Assembly: GCF_029714425.1 (NCBI RefSeq)
Contig: NZ_CP121668.1
Coordinates: 7,027,501 to 7,091,500, forward strand
Reading direction: 5' to 3'
From: Bradyrhizobium sp. CB2312
GTDB taxonomy: Bacteria; Pseudomonadota; Alphaproteobacteria; Rhizobiales; Xanthobacteraceae
DNA: 64,000 nt
Under the pieces are notes generated by a model, which had not been told where the DNA came from, did no database searches, and worked only from the letters and a program-made list of their open reading frames with translations. Shown here in pieces: positions 9,808 through 18,366 of the stretch. The translations under genes were made by a program, and so were the position numbers. Every line of letters starts with the position of its first letter. Within the stretch, counting starts at the first letter, position 1.

Positions 9808-10617
9808 TCAATCCGCAAACTTCGCCGCGCGCTTTTCTAGATTGGAGCGCACCGCCTCGGTCTGGTTCGCACTGCCGATCAGCTTCTGCTGCTCGACGGA
9901 CTCCGCGAGCAGCGCCGGCCCCGGATCGACCGAGAGATTGTTCAAGAGGCGCTTCGCCGCGCGGATCGCATCGGGGCTCTTGCCGGCGATCTCGCGCGCG
10001 ACTTCGAGTGCCGCAGCGCGTGGATCGTCACAAATGCGCGTGGCGAGACCATATGTCATCGCTTCCTGCGCGGAGAAGATGCGGCCGGTATAGGTGAGAT
10101 CGCGCAGGATGTCGTCGCGCACGAGCGAGGCCAGGATCGGCGTGCCCGCCATGTCGGGGACGAGGCCCCATTTGATCTCCATGATCGACATCCGCGCATC
10201 TGCGCTGAGAAATCGCATGTCGGCGCCGAGCGAAAGCTGAAATCCGCCACCGAAGGCAACGCCATGGACCGCCGCGATCACTGGAACCGGAAGCTGACGC
10301 CATCCCCATACCGCCTGTTGCGGAAAGTTCGCCTGGCCATGCGTCCGCTTGGTGAGATCGCGATTTTCGCCACCCGGAATTCCGTTGCCGCCCTTCTCTT
10401 TCATGGCGGCAAAACGCCCCATGTCGAGGCCGGCGCAGAAGGCGCGGCCTTCGCCCGACAGCACGACGGCGCGCAGGCCTTTTTCCTTCGAAAGCCGCTC
10501 TGTTGCCGCGACAAGGGCCTCGAACATGGCCTGATCCAGCGCATTCATCTTGTCGGCGCGCACCAGCCGCACGTCGGCAACCCCTTCCGAGATCGAGATC
10601 GAGATGCGCTCTTCCAT
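9808..10617 (-). CDS. Enoyl-CoA hydratase/isomerase (crotonase) family protein
   Basis: A 269-residue crotonase-fold protein. The CoA-enolate oxyanion hole is formed by GRAFCAGLDM and HGVAFGGGFQLSLGAD. A Glu in SIMEIKWGLVPD occupies the usual first catalytic glutamate position. The VPDMAGTP segment differs from classic hydratases, so hydratase or isomerase activity cannot be assigned. Probably transcribed ahead of the ligase 8097-9641; divergent from the SDR gene at 10723. Confidence 0.88.
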   Translation of the reverse strand: MEERISISISEGVADVRLVRADKMNALDQAMFEALVAATERLSKEKGLRAVVLSGEGRAFCAGLDMGRFAAMKEKGGNGIPGGENRDLTKRTHGQANFPQQAVWGWRQLPVPVIAAVHGVAFGGGFQLSLGADMRFLSADARMSIMEIKWGLVPDMAGTPILASLVRDDILRDLTYTGRIFSAQEAMTYGLATRICDDPRAAALEVAREIAGKSPDAIRAAKRLLNNLSVDPGPALLAESVEQQKLIGSANQTEAVRSNLEKRAAKFAD

Positions 10618-10675
10618 GGATCAATTCTCCCCTGTTCTTGTTCAGTGCCGCTTTACAGGAAGCTGGCGGCCAGAT

Positions 10676-10699
10676 TTAGTCAATCGACCAATTAACTGA
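10676..10699. promoter_or_regulatory. Imperfect inverted repeat in a divergent promoter region
   Basis: TTAGTCAAT (10676-10684), six bases, then ATTAACTGA (10691-10699). The arms match at 7 of 9 positions. It lies in the 105-base gap between the divergent crotonase and SDR genes, 24 bases before the SDR start. Size and symmetry would suit a TetR- or FadR-type regulator of acyl-CoA catabolism (inference). Confidence 0.3.
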
Positions 10700-10722
10700 C
10701 AATCCGTACGGGAGAAACAGCC

Positions 10723-11595
10723 ATGTTCAAGGAAAATCTTCTGGCTGGGCGGCGCATTCTCGTGACCGGCGGCGGCACCGGGCTCGGCAAGTCGATGGCG
10801 GCGCGCTTCCTCCAGCTCGGCGCCGAAGTGCACATCTGCGGCCGGCGCAAGATCGTCTGCGACGAGACTGCGACCGAGTTGATGGCCGAGTATGGCGGCC
10901 GCGTCACCAGCCACGGCGTCGACATCCGCAATGCGCTCGCGGTCGAGGAGATGATCGAGAATATCTTTCGGGACGGACCGCTGACTGATCTCATCAACAA
11001 TGCCGCGGGCAATTTCATCTCGCGCAGCGAGGAGCTATCGCCGCGCGGGTTCGATGCGGTCGCCAACATCGTCATGCACGGCACGTTTTACGTGACCCAA
11101 GCGGTCGGCAAGCGCTGGATCGCCCTAAAGCAGCCCGGCAACGTCGTCTCGATCACCGTGACTTGGGTGCGCAACGGCTCGCCCTATGTGGTGCCGTCGG
11201 CGATGAGCAAGTCGGCGATCCATGCCATGACGATGTCGCTCGCGACCGAATGGGGCCGCTACGGCATCCGCCTCAACACGATCGCGCCGGGCGAGATTCC
11301 GACTGAGGGCATGAGCAAGCGCATCAAGCCTGGTGACGAAGCCGGCGCGCGCACCAAGGCGATGAACCCGATGGGCCGCGTCGGCACCATGGAGGAATTG
11401 CAGAACCTCGCGGTGTTCCTGATCTCCGGCGGCTGCGACTGGATCAACGGCGAGACCATCGCCATGGACGGCGCGCAGGCGCTCGCGATGGGCGGCAATT
11501 TCTACCAGCTGCGCGACTGGAGCGACGACGACTGGAAAGCCGCGCGCGAGAGCATCATGGCGCAGAACGAGAAGGATCGGGCCAAGCGGGGGTGA
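10723..11595 (+). CDS. SDR family oxidoreductase, 2,4-dienoyl-CoA reductase-like
   Basis: A 290-residue short-chain dehydrogenase with the NADPH motif TGGGTGLGKSMA near residue 16, NNAAGNF, and a C-terminal half (VVPSAMSKSAI, TEWGRYGIRLNTIAPGEI, RVGTMEELQNLAVFL, WINGETIAMDGA) that closely parallels mammalian DECR1-type reductases. That family reduces 2,4-dienoyl-CoA so that polyunsaturated acyl chains can be oxidised. The position of the DECR1 catalytic Tyr is Trp here, and the classic YxxxK Tyr is also absent, while the Lys is kept. The start follows GGGAGAAACAGCC. Confidence 0.85.
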   Translation: MFKENLLAGRRILVTGGGTGLGKSMAARFLQLGAEVHICGRRKIVCDETATELMAEYGGRVTSHGVDIRNALAVEEMIENIFRDGPLTDLINNAAGNFISRSEELSPRGFDAVANIVMHGTFYVTQAVGKRWIALKQPGNVVSITVTWVRNGSPYVVPSAMSKSAIHAMTMSLATEWGRYGIRLNTIAPGEIPTEGMSKRIKPGDEAGARTKAMNPMGRVGTMEELQNLAVFLISGGCDWINGETIAMDGAQALAMGGNFYQLRDWSDDDWKAARESIMAQNEKDRAKRG

Positions 11596-11641
11596 TTGTG
11601 CGAAAGCTTGCAAGTGGCTGACACTTTCGCCCCACCCGCAA

Positions 11642-11777
11642 TTGTCGTCCCTGCGAAAGCAGGGACCCATAACCACAGCGAAGAGTTGTAGGGCGAGACA
11701 GGCAACTCCGAGTCTTCGCCAAGCCACTCCCTGTGGTTATGGGTCCCGGATCTTCGCTTCGCTCGTCCGGGACGACA
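11642..11777. repeat. Palindromic intergenic repeat, family F
   Basis: TCGTCCCTGCGAAAGCAGGGA and GGGACGACA-type ends, with inner CCATAACCACAG / CTGTGGTTATGG arms. A single copy in this window, between two same-strand genes (SDR and acyl-CoA ligase). Confidence 0.75.
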
Positions 11778-11853
11778 GTGGGGCTCCCATCTTGTCTTCA
11801 CCCACAGATGACGCCACACTCCCGGCATAAAAACAAAACGCCACGGGAGAGAC

Positions 11854-13434
11854 ATGTCCACCACACAGCCATTGGCGAACCTCGCCGACATGGTGCGCGA
11901 GCGCGCGACGAGCCGCGGCGATGCCATCGCCTACGAGTTCGAGGGCCGCGTCACCAGCTTTGCCGAATTTGATATCAAGACCAACAAGGTCGCCAACGCG
12001 CTCCTCGCAATGGGCGTGAAGAAGGGTGACCGCATTGCCTATCTCGGCAAGAACAGCGACCTCTATTTCGAGCTGCTGATGGGCGCGATGAAGGCGGGCG
12101 TCGTGATGGCGCCGGTGAACTGGCGGCTCGCGGGGCCCGAGGTCGCCTTCATCGTCGCCGATTGCAAGGCGCCGGTGCTGTTCGTCGGGCCGGAGTTCAT
12201 CGCGCAGGTCCGGCAGATCAGGGACCAGATACCCGGCGTCCGCACGATCATCACCACCGAAGGCGGCGCGCCGGAATGGCAGGATTTTACAGCGTGGCGC
12301 GATGCGCAGAACGGCGACGACCCGAAGGTGCCGATCGACACCAAGGACATTGCGATCCAGCTCTACACCTCGGGCACCACAGGCAAGCCGAAGGGCGCGA
12401 TGCTGTCGCACGCCAACTTCCTCAACCTCGTCCAAACCGGCAATGCCGAGGACAAGCCGGAGTGGAACCGGTGGTCAACCGACGACGTCTCGCTGGTGGC
12501 GATGCCGATCTTCCACATCGGCGGCTCCGGTTGGGGCGTGATGGGGCTCTATCATGGCGCCCGCGGCGTGATCGCCCGCGAGTTCGATCCGACCAAGGTT
12601 TTGGATTTCTTCGAGCAGTCGGGCATCACGAAGCTGTTCATGGTGCCGGCGGCGATGCAGTTCGTGGTGCGGCAGCCGCGCGCGAAGACCGTCGATTTCT
12701 CGCGATTGAAATACATGCTCTACGGCGCTTCGCCTATACCGGCGGCGCTGCTGAAGGAATGCATCGAGGTCTTCAAATGCGGCTTCGTGCAGATGTACGG
12801 CATGACCGAGACGACGGGCACGATCGTCGCGCTGCCGCCGGAGGATCACGTCGAGGGGCTTGAACGCATGCGCTCGGCCGGCAAGGCACTGCCGGGCGTC
12901 GAGATCGCAATCCTCGACGTGGACGGCAAGCCGCTGCCGCCGCGTGAGGTCGGCGAGATCGCGACGCGCTCGGGCTCGAACATGGCCGGTTACTGGAATC
13001 TGCCTGAAGCCACCGCCGCGACGCTGCGAGGCGACGGCTGGCTGCGCACGGGCGATGCCGGCTATATGGACGAGGACGGCTATCTCTACATCCACGACCG
13101 CATCAAGGACATGATTATCTCCGGCGGCGAGAACATCTACCCCGCCGAGGTCGAGAGCGCACTGTGCGATCACCCCGACGTCGCCGAGGCCGCGGTGATC
13201 GGCGTGCCCGACGACAAATGGGGCGAGGCGGTGAAGGCCGTCGTCGTGATGAAGCCGGGCAAGCACGCCACCGCCACCGACATCATCAACTTCACCCGCG
13301 AGCGCATCGCCGGCTACAAGACGCCCAAGAGCGTCGAGTTCTTGCCGGCCCTGCCGAGGAATCCGTCAGGCAAGATTTTGCGGCGGCAATTGCGCGAGCC
13401 GTATTGGGCGGGGAAGGATCGGCGGGTGAATTGA
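11854..13434 (+). CDS. Long-chain-type acyl-CoA synthetase
   Basis: A 526-residue ANL ligase. P-loop YTSGTTGKPKG around residues 171-181, MYGMTETTGT, the hinge motif GDAGYMDEDGYLYIHDRIKDMI, and the C-terminal lysine in PRNPSGKILRRQL are all present. It forms acyl-CoA from a free acid, ATP and CoA. The start follows ACGGGAGAGAC. It is downstream of the DECR-like SDR on the same strand and convergent with an acyl-CoA dehydrogenase. It is a candidate for the activating step (LvaE role) of the nearby kinase-dehydrogenase set, which is inference. Confidence 0.93.
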   Translation: MSTTQPLANLADMVRERATSRGDAIAYEFEGRVTSFAEFDIKTNKVANALLAMGVKKGDRIAYLGKNSDLYFELLMGAMKAGVVMAPVNWRLAGPEVAFIVADCKAPVLFVGPEFIAQVRQIRDQIPGVRTIITTEGGAPEWQDFTAWRDAQNGDDPKVPIDTKDIAIQLYTSGTTGKPKGAMLSHANFLNLVQTGNAEDKPEWNRWSTDDVSLVAMPIFHIGGSGWGVMGLYHGARGVIAREFDPTKVLDFFEQSGITKLFMVPAAMQFVVRQPRAKTVDFSRLKYMLYGASPIPAALLKECIEVFKCGFVQMYGMTETTGTIVALPPEDHVEGLERMRSAGKALPGVEIAILDVDGKPLPPREVGEIATRSGSNMAGYWNLPEATAATLRGDGWLRTGDAGYMDEDGYLYIHDRIKDMIISGGENIYPAEVESALCDHPDVAEAAVIGVPDDKWGEAVKAVVVMKPGKHATATDIINFTRERIAGYKTPKSVEFLPALPRNPSGKILRRQLREPYWAGKDRRVN

Positions 13435-13445
13435 TCTGCGGTCCC

Positions 13446-13533
13446 GTAGGTGGGCAAAGGCGCGAAGCGCCGTGCCCACCATCTCGTTCCGTATACAAAG
13501 GGATGGTGGGCACGCTTCGCTTTGCCCACCCTA
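13446..13533. repeat. Palindromic intergenic repeat, family A copy 2
   Basis: GTAGGTGGGCAAAGGCGC ... GCTTTGCCCACCCTA with inner GTGCCCACCAT / ATGGTGGGCAC arms. In the convergent gap between the ligase and acyl-CoA dehydrogenase genes. Confidence 0.85.
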
Positions 13534-13550
13534 TGAGACCGGTGCAAGCC

Positions 13551-14825
13551 TCAGTGCTTCCCCGGCCCCATATAGCCGAACAAGAACCCCGCCACTTTCC
13601 GCATCTGGATCTCCTCGCTGCCCTCGGTGATGCGATAGCGGCGGTGGTGGCGGTAGATGTGCTCGAACGGCTTGTGGCGTGAGTAGCCCATGCCGCCATG
13701 AACCTGCATGGCGCGGTCGGCGGATTCGCAGCAGAGGCGGTTTGCCCAGTAATTGCACATCGAGACGCGGTCGGACAGCGTGCGCTCGATCTGCTCCTCG
13801 GTGAGCTGGTCCATCTCCCAGGCCGTCTTGCGGATCAGAAGGCGCAGCATCTCGGCCTGCGTCGCGAGCTCGACCAGCGGGAACTGGATCGCCTGGTTCT
13901 CGGCGAGCGCCTTGCCGAACGGCTTTCGCTCCCGCGCGTATTTGACGCTCTCGTTGATGCAATAGACGGCCGCGCCAAGCGAGCTCGCCGCCTGGCGGAT
14001 GCGGTTCTGATGGACAAAGCACTGCGCCAACGACAGGCCGCGGCCGACCTCACCGAACTGCGCGTCTTCTGGCACGAACACGTCGGTGAAGCTGACGCGG
14101 GGATGGTCGGTCGGCATGTTGAAGGTCCACATGTATTCCTCGACCTTCACGCCGTGGCTCTTGGCCGGCACCAGGAAGCAGGTGATGCCGCGGGCATCGC
14201 CATCATTGCCCGAGGTGCGCGCGAACAGCGCGCAATGCGTGGCGACGTGCATGCCTGTGGTCCACATCTTCTCGCCGTTGATGATCCAGCCCTTGACGTT
14301 GTCGCGGGTCGCCGGCACCGCGCGCGTCTCCATATGGGTGGCATCCGAGCCGTGATGCGGCTCGGTCAGTCCAAAGGTGATGCGGTACTTGCCCTTGATC
14401 GAACCGTCGATCATCGCCTTCTGGTCGTCGCGGCCGTAGCGGTCGAGCATGGTGACGACCGGGAAGTTGCCGACGATGGAGTGCTCGTTCTGCAGGTCGT
14501 TGTGCAGGCCGAGGCCCTTGGCGGCAAAATGCTCGCGGATCACGGCCATCCAGAGATTGGAGCCGTCCTTGCCGCCATATTGCTTCGGCACCGGAAAGCG
14601 CAGATGACCGGCGGCATCCGCGAGATCTTTTGCCTTGCGCAGCAGCGCTTCCCATTCGTGGCGCGGCAGGCCGCCATTCTCGAAATCGGTGCGCGCCCAT
14701 TCGCGGCGATGGTCGAAGAAGCGGATGTTGTCGTCGGCCTCCTCCAGCGGCTTGATCTCGCGGTCGATGAAACGGTCGAGCTCTCCGAGATAGGCGACGA
14801 GATCGGCAGGCAGTGAGAAATCCAC
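13551..14825 (-). CDS. Acyl-CoA dehydrogenase family protein
   Basis: A 424-residue flavoprotein that introduces an alpha-beta double bond into an acyl-CoA and passes electrons to ETF. Middle-domain FAD/substrate motif FGLTEPHHGSDATHMETRA, then WIINGEKMWTTG. The C-terminal domain carries QVHGGMGYSRHKPFEHIYRHHRRYRITEGSEEIQ, with the catalytic Glu in TEG as in classic ACADs. It is divergent from an enoyl-CoA hydratase gene, 213 bases away, suggesting joint control of two beta-oxidation steps. Chain-length preference cannot be read from sequence. Confidence 0.93.
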   Translation of the reverse strand: MDFSLPADLVAYLGELDRFIDREIKPLEEADDNIRFFDHRREWARTDFENGGLPRHEWEALLRKAKDLADAAGHLRFPVPKQYGGKDGSNLWMAVIREHFAAKGLGLHNDLQNEHSIVGNFPVVTMLDRYGRDDQKAMIDGSIKGKYRITFGLTEPHHGSDATHMETRAVPATRDNVKGWIINGEKMWTTGMHVATHCALFARTSGNDGDARGITCFLVPAKSHGVKVEEYMWTFNMPTDHPRVSFTDVFVPEDAQFGEVGRGLSLAQCFVHQNRIRQAASSLGAAVYCINESVKYARERKPFGKALAENQAIQFPLVELATQAEMLRLLIRKTAWEMDQLTEEQIERTLSDRVSMCNYWANRLCCESADRAMQVHGGMGYSRHKPFEHIYRHHRRYRITEGSEEIQMRKVAGFLFGYMGPGKH

Positions 14826-15038
14826 AGGTTCTCTCCCGGATTGATTTTATCGTTTTGCGTTAAGGCGCTAGGCACGCTTTTGCTTCGTACGATTAAGGTG
14901 AGAAGAGCGCTGCCAAGTCAAGCAAGGCGAGACGTGCCGGATGCGCAAGGCGCGCCCGCGCAATTCGATGGTGCTCAGGCGCTGAGGCACGGTAGTATGA
15001 CGCCGATATTCCTTCAGAAGAAAATGCGGGAGCGCGCG

Positions 15039-15818
15039 ATGGAGCTGAAGTTTTCAAAGGTGGAACGCAAGGGGCCGATCACGATCGTCACGCTGTCGCG
15101 GCCCGAGGTCTACAACGCGCTGCATATCGATGCGCATTTCGAGCTCAACAAGGTGTTTGACGATTTCTCCGCGGACCCTGCGCAGTGGGTCGCGGTCGTC
15201 ACCGGCGCCGGCGACAAGGCGTTCTGCGCCGGCAACGATCTGAAGTGGCAGGCGGCGGGTGGCAAGCGCGGCTGGGACAAGGGTGGCTTTGCCGGCCTCA
15301 CCTCGCGCTTCGACTGCGACAAGCCGATCATCGCCGCCGTGAACGGCGTCGCGATGGGCGGCGGCTTCGAGATCGCGCTGGCCTGCGACCTGATCATCGC
15401 CGCGGAGAATGCGACCTTCGCTCTGCCCGAGCCGCGCGTCGGCCTTGCTGCGCTTGCCGGCGGCCTGCACCGGCTGCCGCGCCAGATCGGCCTGAAGCGC
15501 GCCATGGGCATGATCCTCACCGCACGCCATGTCAGCGCCAAGGAAGGCCATGAGCTCGGCTTCGTCAACGAGGTGGTGCCGCAAGGCGAAGCGCTCGCCG
15601 GCGCACTGCGCTGGGCGGAGATGATCACCAAGAACTCGCCGATGTCGATCCGCGCGTCGAAGCAGGCCATCCAGCGAGGACTGGGCGTGTCGCTGGAGCA
15701 GGCCATCGCGGAGCAGCGGGACTATCCAGCCGTGCAGGCGATGGCGGCCTCACAGGATTACATCGAGGGCCCGAAGGCGTTCTCGGAGAAGCGGCCGCCG
15801 AAATGGGTGGGGAAGTAG
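15039..15818 (+). CDS. Enoyl-CoA hydratase
   Basis: A 259-residue crotonase. Oxyanion-hole segments are KAFCAGNDLK and NGVAMGGGFEIALACD, and LPEPRVGLAALAGGLHRLPR carries one catalytic Glu; the second Glu position of classic hydratases is not obvious. ATG 15039 is chosen over longer options because GGGAG lies 7 to 8 bases upstream and MELKFSKVERKGPITIVTL begins the fold. Stop is TAG. Divergent partner of the acyl-CoA dehydrogenase 13551-14825. Confidence 0.9.
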   Translation: MELKFSKVERKGPITIVTLSRPEVYNALHIDAHFELNKVFDDFSADPAQWVAVVTGAGDKAFCAGNDLKWQAAGGKRGWDKGGFAGLTSRFDCDKPIIAAVNGVAMGGGFEIALACDLIIAAENATFALPEPRVGLAALAGGLHRLPRQIGLKRAMGMILTARHVSAKEGHELGFVNEVVPQGEALAGALRWAEMITKNSPMSIRASKQAIQRGLGVSLEQAIAEQRDYPAVQAMAASQDYIEGPKAFSEKRPPKWVGK

Positions 15819-15834
15819 GGTTCAATCCTCTCCG

Positions 15835-15920
15835 CGTCATGGCCGGGCTTGTCCCGGCCATCCACGTCTTGCCGCGCATTACGAAGAACGTGGATGCCCG
15901 GGACAAGCCCGGGCATGACG
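15835..15920. repeat. Palindromic intergenic repeat, family C copy 2
   Basis: CGTCATGGCCGGGCTTGTCC ... GGACAAGCCCGGGCATGACG, nearly perfect arms around a short centre. It is one of two different repeats placed side by side in this convergent gap. Confidence 0.85.
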
Positions 15921-15948
15921 AGACGGAGGGAGCGCAACTCCCCAATAC

Positions 15949-16035
15949 CGTCATTGCGAGCGTAGCGAAGCAATCCAGAATCGTTCCGCAGAAAGTGTCG
16001 GGATTGCTTCGTCGCAAGGGCTCCTCGCAATGACG
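15949..16035. repeat. Palindromic intergenic repeat, family B copy 1
   Basis: CGTCATTGCGAGCGTAGCG... to ...CTCCTCGCAATGACG, with inner GCAATCC / GGATTGC arms. Other copies are at 25449-25528, 42790-42875 and 52472-52552. Adjacent to family C copy 2 between the hydratase and DUF6285 genes. Confidence 0.85.
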
Positions 16036-16053
16036 AGAGAGAGGCCTACCCGC

Positions 16054-16425
16054 CTACCGCCCCAGCTCCCGTTTATACGACGCGTAATTCGGCTGATCGA
16101 CGGCGAGCTTGTCCATCGTGGTCGCCCACAGGTGCTCGGCTAGCCCTGGCGTTGCGAGATCGACCTCGCCCTTTGCAATGCGCTCGGCAAGCGCGCGGTT
16201 GAGCTCGGTCACCGAACCATCGATGCCGAGCAGCGCACGCAGCCGCTCCACCTCCTTCGCATCGCTCCCCGCCTCCTGCGTCAGCTGCCGCGTGACGAGA
16301 TCGAGGATGTTGATCGCGACGCGCAGCTTGAAGGCCTGGTGGCCGGAGATCAGCGGCGTGATGTCGCTCCGGAGGAAATCGGCGACAGCCTTGGTCAGCT
16401 CGATCGGTGTCGGTTCGTCCTGCAT
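16054..16425 (-). CDS. DUF6285 protein, LvaB-like partner of the upstream kinase
   Basis: A 123-residue, mostly helical protein (IELTKAVADFLRSDITPLISGHQAFKLRVAINILDLVTRQL). I assign it to DUF6285. Such small proteins regularly follow an APH-like phosphotransferase, and in Pseudomonas putida a small protein of this size, LvaB, is needed with the kinase LvaA. Here it starts 3 bases after the kinase stop, with GGGAG inside the kinase 3' end, so the two are translationally coupled. It has no known catalytic motif. The DUF number and LvaB link are from memory. Confidence 0.75.
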   Translation of the reverse strand: MQDEPTPIELTKAVADFLRSDITPLISGHQAFKLRVAINILDLVTRQLTQEAGSDAKEVERLRALLGIDGSVTELNRALAERIAKGEVDLATPGLAEHLWATTMDKLAVDQPNYASYKRELGR

Positions 16426-16428
16426 GCG

Positions 16429-17415
16429 TCAGCTCCCGCGCGGCGCCAGCAGCCGCAACAGATCGATCTCGGTCTCGCTGGCGCGGCGGCCGATCATGGC
16501 GCGCTCCATGGAATGGTCCGGCCCCTCGCGAAAACGCTGCATCATGCCGCCGCACATGATGCCCCAGCGCAGCGTCCCCATCACTTCCCAGAATTTGACG
16601 CGCGCGGGATCGACCTTGCGGCCTGCCGCCTCATAGCCCGTGAACAGCTCCTCGCGTGAGCCAAAACCGCCGACGGGCTTGTCGATCTCGCCGAAGCGCC
16701 AGGAGTTGACGCACACCCAACCGAGATCCTCCATGGGATCGCCGAGATGGGCGAGCTCCCAGTCCAGGACCGCGCGGACGCCATCCGCGCCGATGATGAG
16801 ATTGCCGTTACGAAAATCGCCATGCACCAGCGTGGTCTCGACCGAGGGGCCAGGATCGTGGTCGCGCAGCCAGCGCAGCGCCAGCTCGAATACGGGCTTG
16901 GGCCAGTTCAGGCTGCGATAGTCGCGCTCGAACTCCGAGATCTCCTGGGTCGCGCCGCGGCTGCGCAGCTCGGGCAATTTGTCCTGCGGCAGCTTGTGCA
17001 GGCCGGCCAGCACACCGCCGATCTGCCGCGCGAGCAGCGGCCTTGCCGCCGCGTATTCCTCATCACGCAGGATCTTGCGCGCGATGGTCTCGCCCTCGAC
17101 GCGCTGCATGATGAAGCCGGTGCCGAGATCATCTTCCGGCACCAGCACATGCATCACGCGCGGCGACGGCACGCCGGCCTCGTAAGCGAGCTGCATCAAC
17201 TGCGCCTCGGCGGCGAGCCCGGCCGCACGCGTCGGTGCTGCGCCATAGCCTTTCGGCGAGCGGCGCAGGATTGCACCGATCGGCCCGTCCGGATGCGTGA
17301 TGTCGAAGCGCCAGGTCTCCTGGCTGGCGCCGCCGGACAGTTTTGCCGCGCCGGCGACGCCGGTCGCGCCCTTGCACCAGCGCGCGACGCTGCGCGAAAG
17401 CTCCGCCTCGATCAT
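16429..17415 (-). CDS. APH-like phosphotransferase (ACAD10/11 kinase-domain or LvaA type)
   Basis: A 328-residue kinase-fold protein. The catalytic loop HGDFRNGN is at 198-205 and the metal motif LDWE at 217-220, followed by LGDPMEDLGW, the pattern of the acyl-CoA-associated APH branch rather than of antibiotic kinases. Relatives phosphorylate the 4-hydroxyl of 4-hydroxyacyl-CoA (LvaA in Pseudomonas, the N-terminal half of mammalian ACAD10/11). Its ATG overlaps the stop of the upstream crotonase by 4 bases (ATGA), so crotonase, kinase and DUF6285 form a tight operon. Confidence 0.85.
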   Translation of the reverse strand: MIEAELSRSVARWCKGATGVAGAAKLSGGASQETWRFDITHPDGPIGAILRRSPKGYGAAPTRAAGLAAEAQLMQLAYEAGVPSPRVMHVLVPEDDLGTGFIMQRVEGETIARKILRDEEYAAARPLLARQIGGVLAGLHKLPQDKLPELRSRGATQEISEFERDYRSLNWPKPVFELALRWLRDHDPGPSVETTLVHGDFRNGNLIIGADGVRAVLDWELAHLGDPMEDLGWVCVNSWRFGEIDKPVGGFGSREELFTGYEAAGRKVDPARVKFWEVMGTLRWGIMCGGMMQRFREGPDHSMERAMIGRRASETEIDLLRLLAPRGS

Positions 17416-18200
17416 TTGCCTTTGAACTGTGCGGGGCGCTTCTCCAGGAACGCGCCGACGCCCTCACGGAAATCCTGGGTGTCGCCAGCACGCAGCTGGC
17501 ACTGGAATTCGAGATTGAGCTGGTCCTCGAAGGAATTTTCCGGGCTGTCCCAGTAGAGCTTGCGGATCAGCGATAGCGCCACTGTCGGCCCGCTGGCGAG
17601 ATCGCGCGCGAGCTTCATCGCCTCCTCCATCAGCACGCCGTCGTCATAGACGCGGTTGATGAGGCCCCATTCCAGCGCCTTCTCGGCCGGCAGCCGCTCG
17701 CCCATCAGCGACAATTCGATCGAGCGCGCCCGGCCGACGAGGCGCGGCAGCAGCCAGGTCGAGCCGCAATCCGGCACGAGGCCGATACGGCGGAACGCTT
17801 GCAGGAAATAGGACGAGCGCGCGCAAAGGATCATGTCGCCGAGCAGGGCGAAGCTCATGCCGGCGCCTGCCGCCGGCCCGTTGACCGCGGTGATGATCGG
17901 GCAGTGCAGATTGCGGATGCGGCGCAGGAAGGGGTGAAAGCCGGTCTCCAGCGTCAGGCCGGCCTTGGTCTTCTTCGACTGGTTGTTGCGCCCTTGCAGA
18001 TTAGCGCCCGTACAGAACGCGCGCCCCGCGCCGGTCAGCACCACGCAGCGCACCTCGTCCTTCCTCTCCTCGATCGCGTCCAGCGCCTCGGCAAGGCCGC
18101 CCAGCATGTCCACGGAGACCGCGTTCATCACCTCCTGATGGTCGAGCCTGAGGATCGCGACCGAGCCATCGAAATCGAGCGTGACGTGTTTGAACTGCAT
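17412..18200 (-). CDS. Enoyl-CoA hydratase/isomerase, PaaG-like
   Basis: A 262-residue crotonase. RAFCTGANLQGR and NGPAAGAGMSFALLGD make the oxyanion hole; RRIGLVPDCGSTWLLPR carries the Asp typical of PaaG and other isomerase-type members instead of paired glutamates. It may therefore move a double bond rather than add water. ATG 18198-18200 has GAGGAAAC just upstream; the 31 extra open codons beyond it look unlike the family. First gene of the crotonase-kinase-DUF6285 operon and divergent from an SDR. Confidence 0.88.
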   Translation of the reverse strand: MQFKHVTLDFDGSVAILRLDHQEVMNAVSVDMLGGLAEALDAIEERKDEVRCVVLTGAGRAFCTGANLQGRNNQSKKTKAGLTLETGFHPFLRRIRNLHCPIITAVNGPAAGAGMSFALLGDMILCARSSYFLQAFRRIGLVPDCGSTWLLPRLVGRARSIELSLMGERLPAEKALEWGLINRVYDDGVLMEEAMKLARDLASGPTVALSLIRKLYWDSPENSFEDQLNLEFQCQLRAGDTQDFREGVGAFLEKRPAQFKGK

Positions 18201-18366
18201 GGTTTCCTCGTCAGTTGCGGACCGCGTCAGTTTCGCAGACCGGAATTCGTTTTTGCCGGGCGCATATTTGATTTTTGTCGCGGCCTTGTCCATGGTGATC
18301 GGAGCATAGCAAGCAATCTTGTGCGCAGCGGCTGATGCGCCTCATATCAAGAACAGGAAACGCGCC

